From: Nocardioidaceae bacterium
Lineage (GTDB): Bacteria > Actinomycetota > Actinomycetes > Propionibacteriales > Nocardioidaceae
Direction of reading: 5' to 3'
Length of the DNA: 12,816 bases
Assembly (NCBI GenBank): GCA_013811715.1
Contig: JACCUS010000135.1
Coordinates: forward strand, 1-12,816
Position numbers and translations under genes: made by a program. A model generated the notes under the pieces. It was given only the letters and a program-made list of their open reading frames with translations, made no database searches and was not told where the DNA came from. Below, piece after piece: positions 1 through 8,318 of this stretch. Each line of letters starts with the position of its first letter. The first letter of the stretch is position 1.

Positions 1-1
1 G

Positions 2-166
2 ATCTGGTCGCTCGCCTGCGAACGGATCGGGGACGGCCCGGCCACCATGGTCTTGGTGGACGACTCCGAGGTGAACGTCGAGTCGGCGCGGGCCTTCGGC
101 ATGGCGGTGATCCACCACACGCACACCCCAACAACGATCGCGGCACTTGCCCAGCTGCTCAGATGA
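2..166 (+). CDS. HAD-superfamily hydrolase, C-terminal fragment (5' end outside window)
   Basis: The open frame enters from the left edge and ends at TGA 164-166, giving the last 54 residues of a protein. The segment VLVDDSEVNVESARAFGM followed by AVIHHT matches the last conserved block of subfamily IA HAD phosphatases: the aspartate pair that helps bind Mg2+, an Asn, then the A-x-x-x-G-M helix. HAD enzymes hydrolyse phosphate esters through an aspartyl-phosphate in the N-terminal motif. That motif is not in the window, so substrate and activity cannot be judged. No clear terminator follows it; the next 90 bases look non-coding. Confidence 0.75.
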   Translation: MWSLACERIGDGPATMVLVDDSEVNVESARAFGMAVIHHTHTPTTIAALAQLLR

Positions 167-295
167 CCCCGGACGTGCCTCGACCCCGCACTGTCGCCAT
201 CACCCGGCCCGCTGACCGTATCGACGAGTTCGAGTTCAGGCGAAAGACCCCGGTGCGAGATGCGTGAGAATGCATTCCGGGGTGCAACGCAACCG

Positions 296-538
296 CTTGG
301 GTCGAGGTAGGCCGGCCACGGTGACGTAGGAGACCCGGAGCCGGCTTTCCCAAGGACTCCGGGCAGCCGCGTCGGCGAGGTCGAGTGCTTCGCGGATGAA
401 CCGGATTCGGCGTGCTCGACTTCGGCCCCTCACGTGGTCGGCGAAGGAGTCCAGGGAGATCCAGCCCGCGTTGGCGCAGGAGTCGATGAACGCGACCGCT
501 TCGCCCAGGTCACCGGCCAGGCGCACACCGTCGAAGAC
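296..538 (-). pseudogene. Remnant of DUF559/AbiEi-type protein, middle region
   Basis: Reading down the minus strand from 538, the frame gives VFDGVRLAGDLGEAVAFIDS, later ISLDSFADHV, then SPWESRLRVSYVTVAGLPRP. The order (a D-rich helix, an R-rich stretch, then SP-x-ES-x-LR...GLP-x-P) is the usual linker before the DUF559 (Vsr-like) nuclease domain in actinobacterial proteins that carry an AbiEi-type antitoxin domain. The nuclease domain that should follow GLPRP is absent: the frame runs straight into the 18-bp motif at 256-273 and stops at 236. No start codon or ribosome site lies in front. The family call rests on pattern memory, not on a search. Confidence 0.5.
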
Positions 539-544
539 GGCCCG

Positions 545-744
545 GTTCCTCTGGCCACTGGGACCCGAACCGCGATCAGCTCTCCTAGCAGCGGATCGAG
601 CACATGGAGTCTGACGATGGTCATCTCTGCCGCCGCAAGGCCGTCCCGAAGGTAGGCTCGCCCTGAGTCGCGCGCGCGTCCGACCGGACCATCGAGGCAG
701 ATCGGGACCGGCAGCTCCGCTTCGACGTGCACCGCCACCTGGGT
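545..744 (-). pseudogene. Remnant resembling the C-terminal end of a DUF559 nuclease domain
   Basis: In a different minus-strand frame from the piece downstream, this stretch reads TQVAVHVEAELPVP, then LDGPVGRARDSGRAYLRDGL and TIVRLHVLDPLLGELIAVRV. It resembles the end of DUF559 domains, where a DG...R...R-D run leads to a hydrophobic strand of the type G-W-x-VVR and a final helix. An in-frame TGA lies shortly upstream and no proper start is visible. The order is odd: a nuclease C-terminus is followed, after a frame change near 540-560, by the region that normally precedes the nuclease. Two tandem paralogues fused by deletion would explain this. The identification is tentative. Confidence 0.35.
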
Positions 745-934
745 CCGCGCAGGGTCGAGCGCGGTACGCCCCGTCCTTCGAGCTCAGCGATCGACATGGG
801 CGGGCACGCGCGGCGGGCCTCGCCGGACAGTCGGGCACGGTCTCGGGGCATCCGGCGAGCCTGCCGTGTTCCCTCGAATCCGCGCGGCGCTTATCCACAG
901 GCAGGCAAGGGGATACCCCGTCCGGGAGTGCCCT

Positions 935-988
935 GAGATGCGTGAGGATGCTGTTTCGTTGAGCCAGAACAGCATTCTCACGCATCTC
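935..988 (-). terminator. Long hairpin 22 nt after aceE, possible terminator
   Basis: Arms 935-956 and 967-988 pair over 22 positions, with G-T wobbles at 947/976 and 956/967, around a 10-base loop. The hairpin begins 22 nt past the aceE stop (TAG, 1011-1013 on the minus strand). Its position fits transcription termination, but no U-tract follows on the minus strand. Because its arms are copies of a motif also found at 256-273, it could instead be a repeat element that happens to sit here. Confidence 0.5.
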
Positions 989-1010
989 GAGCGGGCAACC
1001 TGCCACCGCG

Positions 1011-3779
<2,769 letters not shown>

Positions 3780-4010
3780 GGTGTCCTCTTCGTCGCTCGG
3801 GGAAGCTCTTGGTTGGAGGGGTCGATTGTGGCCGGGCTCGGCGCGGGACCCACTGCCATCCTCGCACCTTTGCGACGAGGACTCATCTCCTGCTCTAGCG
3901 TAGTAATCGCCCGCCGGATACCGAAGGGACTTGCGTGTACGGCCGGTTCGCGGTGGACTACCCTGCGTCGAAGGTGCGCAAAGCGTGCACCCACAACGAG
4001 GAGGGAACGC
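3780..4010. promoter_or_regulatory. Divergent intergenic region, aceE / DUF3052 promoters
   Basis: This region carries control signals for two genes pointing apart. On the minus strand TTCGGT (3925-3920) and TACGCT (3902-3897), 17 nt apart, could serve aceE; the -10 fits the actinobacterial TANNNT pattern and would leave a leader of about 110 nt. On the + strand TACCCT at 3959-3964 is a possible -10 for the DUF3052 gene, but no good -35 sits at normal distance. These are visual matches only. I see no clear operator palindrome. Confidence 0.35.
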
Positions 4011-4445
4011 GTGAGCGCAACCGCGGGCGGCGCGGAGATCGGGCCGGTCGGACGGTTCGGGTTCCAACCGGGCATGGTTGTCCAGGAGCTGGGTTGGGAT
4101 GACGACGTCGACCAGGGGGTGCGAGCCGCGGTCGAGAGGGTCATCGGTGGCGGGCTCGTCGACGACGAGCACGGCGACGTCGTGGACGCCGTACTCCTCT
4201 GGTGGAGAGACGACGACGGCGACCTGGTGGACGGCCTCGTCGACTCGCTGACCGACCTCGCCGAAGGCGGCATGATCTGGCTGCTGACGCCCAAGGTCGG
4301 CCGCCCCAACTTCGTGGATGCGAGCGAGATCTCCCAAGCCGCTCCCACCGCCGGCCTTTCCACGACGACCAGTCTGGCCGCCGGGGAGGACTGGTCGGCA
4401 ACGAAGCTGGTCTCGCCGAAGGCGGCGCGCTCCGGGCGGCGATGA
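4011..4445 (+). CDS. DUF3052 family protein
   Basis: This 144-residue protein belongs to the actinobacterial DUF3052 family, found next to aceE and ahpE in mycobacteria and Streptomyces. Family features visible here are GRFGFQPGMVVQELGWDDDVD near the N-terminus, an acidic middle with ALLWWRDDDGDLVDGLVDSL-like sequence, and the block GGMIWLLTPKVGRP leading to a C-terminal tail with TTTSLAAGEDWSATKL. There is no signal peptide or membrane segment, so it should be cytoplasmic. Its biochemical function is not known to me. The GTG start at 4011 follows GAGGAGGGAACGC, a strong Shine-Dalgarno at good spacing; the longer open frame upstream is the aceE shadow. Its stop overlaps an ATG that opens a 13-codon ORF. 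Confidence 0.9.
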   Translation: MSATAGGAEIGPVGRFGFQPGMVVQELGWDDDVDQGVRAAVERVIGGGLVDDEHGDVVDAVLLWWRDDDGDLVDGLVDSLTDLAEGGMIWLLTPKVGRPNFVDASEISQAAPTAGLSTTTSLAAGEDWSATKLVSPKAARSGRR

Positions 4446-4483
4446 CCATGCAGACGTACGACATGACCGTGCCGAGACGGTGA
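4442..4483 (+). CDS. 13-residue ORF linking DUF3052 and ahpE (possible translational relay)
   Basis: ATG at 4442 overlaps the DUF3052 stop in ATGA, and the frame encodes MTMQTYDMTVPRR before a TGA at 4481-4483 that overlaps the chosen ahpE GTG (4480) as GTGA. The ORF therefore exactly bridges the 34-nt gap with 4-base overlaps at both ends. I see no own ribosome site beyond what terminating ribosomes could provide. The peptide has no recognisable domain. Its likely role, if any, is to hand ribosomes from DUF3052 to ahpE, which itself lacks a good Shine-Dalgarno. Chance is possible for so short a frame. Confidence 0.4.
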   Translation: MTMQTYDMTVPRR

Positions 4484-4947
4484 GGGGGCTGGCGATCGGG
4501 GACGGCGCCCCGGACTTCGCCTTGCCGAACCAACACGGCGAGTCAGTGTCGCTGGCACAGTTCAGGGGTCGGCGGAACGTGGTGCTGGTGTTCTACCCGT
4601 TCGCGTTCAGCGGTGTGTGCACCGGTGAACTGGGCGAGCTCCGCCAGTGGGTCACCGAACTGTCCGGCGACGACACGACAGCGGTGCTCGCCGTCTCGTG
4701 CGACCACATGTTCTCGCTGCGGGTTTTCGCGGAGCGCGAGCGACTCGGGTTCTCGCTGTTGAGCGACTTCTGGCCGCACGGTGAGGCCGCCGCGACGTAC
4801 GGGGTCTTCAACGCGAAGCTCGGGCGCCCCGACCGGTCGACGTTCATCATCGACCGGGCCGGGGTGCTCCGCTGGCGGGTCGAGAGCGCGGTTTCACAAG
4901 CACGCAATACCGGCGAATATCGCAAGGCGCTGGCCGAGATCGGCTGA
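4480..4947 (+). CDS. ahpE: AhpE-type peroxiredoxin
   Basis: The 155-residue protein reduces hydrogen and organic peroxides through a peroxidatic cysteine. The motif FYPFAFSGVCTGEL puts that cysteine at residue 47, matching the conserved P-x-x-x-T/S-x-x-C loop, with Ser in place of the more usual Thr. LLSDFWPHG and YGVFN downstream match M. tuberculosis AhpE closely, as does the length (about 153). A second cysteine sits at residue 74 (AVSCDHM), where as I recall it the mycobacterial 1-Cys enzyme has none. The GTG at 4480 is chosen because homology starts at VRGLAIGDGAPDFALP; there is no other in-frame start close by and the Shine-Dalgarno is poor. It is probably co-transcribed with DUF3052. 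Cytoplasmic, no signal peptide. Confidence 0.93.
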   Translation: MRGLAIGDGAPDFALPNQHGESVSLAQFRGRRNVVLVFYPFAFSGVCTGELGELRQWVTELSGDDTTAVLAVSCDHMFSLRVFAERERLGFSLLSDFWPHGEAAATYGVFNAKLGRPDRSTFIIDRAGVLRWRVESAVSQARNTGEYRKALAEIG

Positions 4948-4960
4948 GTTCATCAAGATG

Positions 4961-4978
4961 TTGGCAAATTATTGCCAA
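4961..4978. repeat. Short AT-rich palindrome after ahpE
   Basis: TTGGCAA, a 4-base spacer (ATTA), then TTGCCAA form a perfect 7-bp inverted repeat 13 bases after the ahpE stop. It is much richer in A/T than its surroundings. It could be a small hairpin, part of the ahpE 3' end, or a binding site for a dimeric regulator. There is no U-run that would make it a plain terminator. Confidence 0.45.
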
Positions 4979-5019
4979 ACCGGTGGCGAGTGACCCGCCG
5001 TGGTGCTGTTATTACCTCA

Positions 5020-5059
5020 GACGCGACCGCCAGCGAACCGAGACGTTGGCGGTCGCGTC
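5020..5059 (+). terminator. Strong hairpin ending the DUF3052-ahpE unit
   Basis: GACGCGACCGCCA at 5020-5032 and its exact complement at 5047-5059 form a 13-bp perfect GC-rich stem, extendable inward by a wobble and two more pairs to leave an 8-base loop. AATTGGTTGG follows, a weak T-rich tail. The hairpin lies between ahpE and the tRNA gene, where both a terminator and a new promoter are expected. Actinobacterial terminators often lack a long U-tract. Confidence 0.6.
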
Positions 5060-5114
5060 AATTGGTTGGGCATGCAGCCGGGTCGTCGGCGCCTCGCCCC
5101 GGCCGCCCGACGGC

Positions 5115-5146
5115 TTGGCCGCGGCCTCCTGTAGCGGGGTTAGTCT
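5115..5146 (+). promoter_or_regulatory. Possible promoter for tRNA-Val and nif3
   Basis: TAGTCT at 5141-5146 fits the TANNNT form of an actinobacterial -10 and would place the transcript start about 20 nt before the tRNA. TTGGCC at 5115-5120 is a candidate -35 but the 20-nt spacer is longer than normal. Supported only by position and visual match. Confidence 0.35.
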
Positions 5147-5174
5147 TGCCCCCATTCTGGAGCGGCTGGCTCTG

Positions 5175-5246
5175 GGGCGTATAGCTCAGCGGTAGAGCAC
5201 CTCCCTTACAAGGAGGTGGTCGCAGGTTCGATCCCTGCTGCGCCCA
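5175..5246 (+). tRNA. tRNA-Val (anticodon UAC)
   Basis: A full cloverleaf can be drawn. GGGCGTA (5175-5181) pairs with TGCGCCC (5239-5245), with a T-G pair at the sixth position; the D arm is GCTC-AGCGGTA-GAGC; the anticodon stem is CCTCC/GGAGG around the loop CTTACAA; the T arm contains GGTTCGATCC. The anticodon is TAC in DNA, reading GUA/GUG valine codons. The discriminator is A at 5246 and only CC follows, so the terminal A is not encoded. The gene sits 16 nt before the nif3 start codon on the same strand. Confidence 0.96.
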
Positions 5247-5262
5247 CCGATACCCTTGCGCC

Positions 5263-6420
5263 GTGACGATTCCCGCGACGCTGGCCGACGTGGTCCGGGC
5301 GATCGAGTCGCTGTACCCGCCGCGGTGGGCCGAGCCCGGTGACCCGATCGGCCTGGTCGTCGGAGACCCGTCCGCCGAGGTGCGCAAGATCTGGTTCGCG
5401 GTCGACGCGGTGCAGTCGGTCGTCGACGAGGCGGTCAAGGCAGACGCGGACCTGCTGGTCGTGCATCACCCCCTGCTCTTCCGAGCCGTCAGCTCGGTGG
5501 CCGCGACCACCCCGAAGGGGCGGGTGATCCACGACCTGATCTCGCATCGGGTCGGGTTGTATGTCGCGCACACCAACGCCGACTCGCCTCCCGATGGGGT
5601 GAGCGAGTCGATGGCGTTGGCGCTCGGTCTCACCGACCTCGAGCCGCTGGATCCCGACGGGGCCGACCCGCTGGACAAGATCGCCACGTTCGTGCCACAT
5701 CCGGATGCTCAGCGACTCGTCGATGCGTTGGCCGCCGCCGGGGCCGGCCAGATCGGCGACTACGACCGCTGTGCGTTCCTGACGCCGGGTGAGGGCACGT
5801 ACCGGCCAGGCGCGGCCGCCATCCCGACGATCGGCAGCCCCGGCGAGATCGAGGTCGTCGACGAGGCGAGGGTCGAGATGGTCATGGCCCGGCACCTTCG
5901 CGGCGCGGTGGTCAGGGCACTGCGCGCGGCACACCCCTACGAGGAGCCGGCGTTCGACGTCTTCGAGCTCGCGGCGTGGTCGGTCGACCGTGGGACCGGT
6001 CGGGTCGGCTTGCTGTCCGAACCGGTGTCGCTACGGGAGTTCTCCGAGTCGGTGGCTGCTGCGTTGCCACCGACGGGTGTGGGTGCCCGCGTCTCCGGAG
6101 ATCTCGACCGGAAGGTGCAGACCGTCGCGGTGGTTGGAGGGTCGGGTGACTTCATGCTCGACGCCGCCCGGCTGCGCGGCGTCGACGTCTACGTGACCTC
6201 TGACCTGCGTCACCACCCGGCCTCGGAGTTTCGCGAGTACGCCGACGCGCCAGCCCTGGTCGACGTACCGCACTGGTCTGCCGAGTGGACCTGGCTGCCG
6301 GTGGCCCAGCGGGCACTGACGCGGGCGTTGGCCGAGAGCGGCCGTACGATCGAGTCGGAGGTGTCGCGGATCTGCACCGATCCGTGGAACTACCGCGCCA
6401 CCGGCGGTGCAACCCAGTGA
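5263..6420 (+). CDS. Nif3-like dinuclear metal centre protein (DUF34)
   Basis: The 385-residue protein is of the long DUF34/NIF3 (YqfO) type. Metal ligands are visible: LLVVHHP with H68 and H69, VAHTNAD with H103 and D107, and near the C-terminus DVPHWSAEW with H337 and E341, the same H-x3-E spacing as in E. coli YbgI. The part between about 130 and 230, including AHPYEEPAFDVFELA, is the inserted PII/CutA-like domain of longer members. The family is conserved but its reaction is not settled; some databases call it GTP cyclohydrolase 1 type 2, which should not be taken at face value. The GTG at 5263 agrees with where family homology begins, yet no Shine-Dalgarno fits between it and the tRNA. 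The stop lies inside the next gene's longest possible N-terminus. Confidence 0.93.
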   Translation: MTIPATLADVVRAIESLYPPRWAEPGDPIGLVVGDPSAEVRKIWFAVDAVQSVVDEAVKADADLLVVHHPLLFRAVSSVAATTPKGRVIHDLISHRVGLYVAHTNADSPPDGVSESMALALGLTDLEPLDPDGADPLDKIATFVPHPDAQRLVDALAAAGAGQIGDYDRCAFLTPGEGTYRPGAAAIPTIGSPGEIEVVDEARVEMVMARHLRGAVVRALRAAHPYEEPAFDVFELAAWSVDRGTGRVGLLSEPVSLREFSESVAAALPPTGVGARVSGDLDRKVQTVAVVGGSGDFMLDAARLRGVDVYVTSDLRHHPASEFREYADAPALVDVPHWSAEWTWLPVAQRALTRALAESGRTIESEVSRICTDPWNYRATGGATQ

Positions 6421-7177
6421 TGAGGAGCCGACGCTGAAAGCCGACCCATTCGCCCAGCGGCAACTGCTCGACCTGCAAGAGGTCGACTCGACGATCGATC
6501 GGCTGGAGCATCGGCTGAAAACACTGCCGGAGGTCGCTGCGCTCGCTGACCTGGCCGAGCGGCGTACCGATGTGAGCGCTCGCCACGGCAAGGCGCAGAC
6601 GGCGGTCGGCGACCTGGCCCGCGAGCAGCGCAAGGCCGACGCCGACGTCGAGCAGGTCAAGGCGCGTCGAGCCCGCAACGCGGAGCGCATCCGAGCCGGA
6701 CTCGTCGGCGACCCCAAACAGCTGCAGGCCATGCAGCACGAGACCGAGACGCTCGCCAGACGCATCAGCGACTTGGAGGACGCCGAGCTCGAGGTGATGG
6801 AACGTCTCGAGCAGGCCCAGCAAGAGTTCGACTCGCTTACCAGGGAGCTGGACGAGATCGACGCCCGCGAGGCCGAACAGCAGTCGAGCCGGGAGGTCTC
6901 GGTCGCCGAGATGGGGGAGAAACGGGCCGCTGCCGAAGCGGAGCGCAAGCTGCTGGCGGAGCAGATTCCGGCCGACCTGCTGACGCTGTACGACAAGCTG
7001 CGGGTGCAGCTGGGTGGTGTCGGCGTCGGCGCGCTTCATCAGAAGCGGTGCGGCGGCTGCCGCCTCGACGTGGGCGCTGCGGAGCTGGCGCGGATCGCAG
7101 TGGCGCCGGGCGACGAGGTCGTGCGCTGCGAGGAGTGCAGCCGCATCCTGGTCCGCACGACGGACTCCGGAGTCTGA
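6407..7177 (+). CDS. Coiled-coil protein with C-terminal C4 zinc ribbon
   Basis: The product (256 residues from GTG 6407) has a long charged coiled coil from about residue 20 to 190, rich in E, R, A, L and Q, followed by a C4 zinc ribbon with C215-x2-C218 and C241-x2-C244. This is the architecture of the actinobacterial family that includes M. tuberculosis Rv2229c and, more remotely, Helicobacter HP0958. Those proteins are thought to bind nucleic acid or act as adaptors; the exact role is unclear. Start choice is open. GTG 6407 overlaps nif3 by 14 nt without a ribosome site, whereas GAGGAG at 6422-6427 stands 6 nt before CTG 6434, which would begin KADPFAQRQLLDLQEVD, the usual N-terminus. I favour CTG initiation biologically and give the longer canonical frame as coordinates. 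Confidence 0.88.
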   Translation: MQPSDEEPTLKADPFAQRQLLDLQEVDSTIDRLEHRLKTLPEVAALADLAERRTDVSARHGKAQTAVGDLAREQRKADADVEQVKARRARNAERIRAGLVGDPKQLQAMQHETETLARRISDLEDAELEVMERLEQAQQEFDSLTRELDEIDAREAEQQSSREVSVAEMGEKRAAAEAERKLLAEQIPADLLTLYDKLRVQLGGVGVGALHQKRCGGCRLDVGAAELARIAVAPGDEVVRCEECSRILVRTTDSGV

Positions 7178-7183
7178 TCGGCC

Positions 7184-8296
7184 TTGTCACAGCACCCGAG
7201 TGTCGTCATCGAGGCCGACGGCGGCTCGCGCGGAAACCCCGGACCGGCCGGCTACGGCGCCCTGCTGCGTGACGCCGAGAGCGGCGACGTCATCGCCGAA
7301 GCCGCCACGTCGATCGGACGCGCCTCCAACAATGTCGCGGAGTACCGGGGGCTGATCGCCGGGCTGGAGCTCTACCAGAAGCACACGCCGGATGCGCTGC
7401 TCGAGGTCCGGATGGACTCCAAGCTCGTCGTCGAGCAGATGGCCGGTCGCTGGAAAGTCAAGCACCCGGACATGCGTCCGCTGGCGATCTCGGCGCAGCG
7501 GCTGGCCCCATTCGGCACGGTGTGGACCTGGGTGCCGCGGGAGCAGAACGCACATGCCGACCGGTTGGCGAACGCAGCGATGGACGCCGCGGCGCGTGGT
7601 GAGGTGTACGTCGTTGGGCAGCCGCCGACTGCCGGTCGCACCACGGCGGCGACCAACCCCCGCTGGGACTGGGGTGGGCAGCTCGGTGCCGCGACGACGC
7701 TCATCTTGCTGCGACACGGGCTCACGGACCACACGGTGGCGAAGAGGTTCTCCGGCTTCGGCGGGCAGGACCTTTGCCTCAACGACGACGGTCGGGCACA
7801 GGCAGAGCGAGCAGCCGAGGCAGTGCTCGCCGACGGTGGCGCTGACGCGATCGTCACGTCTTCGATGCGGCGAACCCGCGAGACTGCCGAACTCATGTCG
7901 AAGGCTCTCGGGCTGCCGGTCGTGGTCGACGACGGCTTCCGCGAGTGCGCTTACGGGCAGTGGGACGGTCTCACCTGGTCGGAGGTGGAAGAGCGCTGGC
8001 CCGACGAGCTCGGCGCCTGGGCGACGTCGACGGAGGTGCGTCCACCAGGCGGGGAGTCCATCGTCGAGGTGCAGGCCAGGGTCGAGGAGTCGCTGGTCGA
8101 CACGGTGGCGACGTACACCGAGAGGAAGGTGGTGGTCGTGAGCCATGTCAGCCCGATAAGGCTGGCGGTGCGCTACTGCCTGGATGCGCCGCTGGCGTCG
8201 GTCAATCGGATGCAGGTCCCGCCCGGTTCGCTGACCACGCTGTCGTTCTACGCATCGGGTGCCGTCACGCTGCGGCAGTTCTCGGCCATGCCGTGA
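7184..8296 (+). CDS. Bifunctional RNase HI / histidine phosphatase (CobC-like)
   Basis: Two domains are joined in 370 residues. Residues 1-135 are RNase HI, which cuts RNA in RNA-DNA hybrids: the DEDD residues are D12 (EADGGSRGNPG), E53 (NNVAEY), D78 (RMDS) and D126 (NAHADRLAN). After a linker of about 35 residues, residues 170-370 are a histidine phosphatase of the phosphoglycerate mutase / alpha-ribazole phosphatase type, with LLRHG (R177, H178) and the second catalytic His in VVVSHVSPIR (H321). M. tuberculosis Rv2228c and Streptomyces homologues share this fusion; in some the phosphatase acts in cobalamin synthesis. The TTG start at 7184 follows the previous stop by 6 nt, so it is part of the nif3 operon. 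It converges with the TrpB-like gene, 22 nt away. Confidence 0.95.
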   Translation: MSQHPSVVIEADGGSRGNPGPAGYGALLRDAESGDVIAEAATSIGRASNNVAEYRGLIAGLELYQKHTPDALLEVRMDSKLVVEQMAGRWKVKHPDMRPLAISAQRLAPFGTVWTWVPREQNAHADRLANAAMDAAARGEVYVVGQPPTAGRTTAATNPRWDWGGQLGAATTLILLRHGLTDHTVAKRFSGFGGQDLCLNDDGRAQAERAAEAVLADGGADAIVTSSMRRTRETAELMSKALGLPVVVDDGFRECAYGQWDGLTWSEVEERWPDELGAWATSTEVRPPGGESIVEVQARVEESLVDTVATYTERKVVVVSHVSPIRLAVRYCLDAPLASVNRMQVPPGSLTTLSFYASGAVTLRQFSAMP

Positions 8297-8318
8297 CGCT
8301 GCCGGTACGTGACGGCTG

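Larger units (their letters stand above)
256..989. repeat. Three copies of an 18-bp motif, the outer two inverted
   Basis: CGAGATGCGTGAGAATGC is found at 256-273 on the + strand and, as a perfect inverted copy, at 972-989. A third copy with one substitution (G for A at the 13th base of the GAGATG... core) lies at 935-951 on the + strand and pairs with the 972-988 copy to make a hairpin. The outer pair brackets about 730 bases that contain only decayed coding sequence. I did not find an obvious target-site duplication. It may be a MITE-like element, a REP-type palindrome with one solo arm, or a deletion scar. Confidence 0.6.
167..1010. other. Gene-poor scar between the HAD gene and aceE
   Basis: These 844 bases hold no intact gene I can defend. 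A long minus-strand frame runs through it (236-1024), but it reads protein-like only over part of its length and continues into the aceE stop region. What can be recognised is listed separately: two out-of-frame DUF559/AbiEi-like fragments, three copies of an 18-bp motif and a long hairpin. The layout suggests decay of an accessory gene or small mobile segment between two conserved neighbours. Confidence 0.6.

Noticed and set aside
3780..4337. 186-residue N-terminal extension of AceE
   Set aside because: It would cover the divergent DUF3052 gene, has no family similarity, and a GTG with a ribosome site starts homology at 3779.
8297..8318. Bidirectional terminator between the RNase HI-phosphatase and TrpB2 genes
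   Set aside because: Only a 4-bp GCCG/CGGC pairing is visible in the 22-nt gap, too weak to call.
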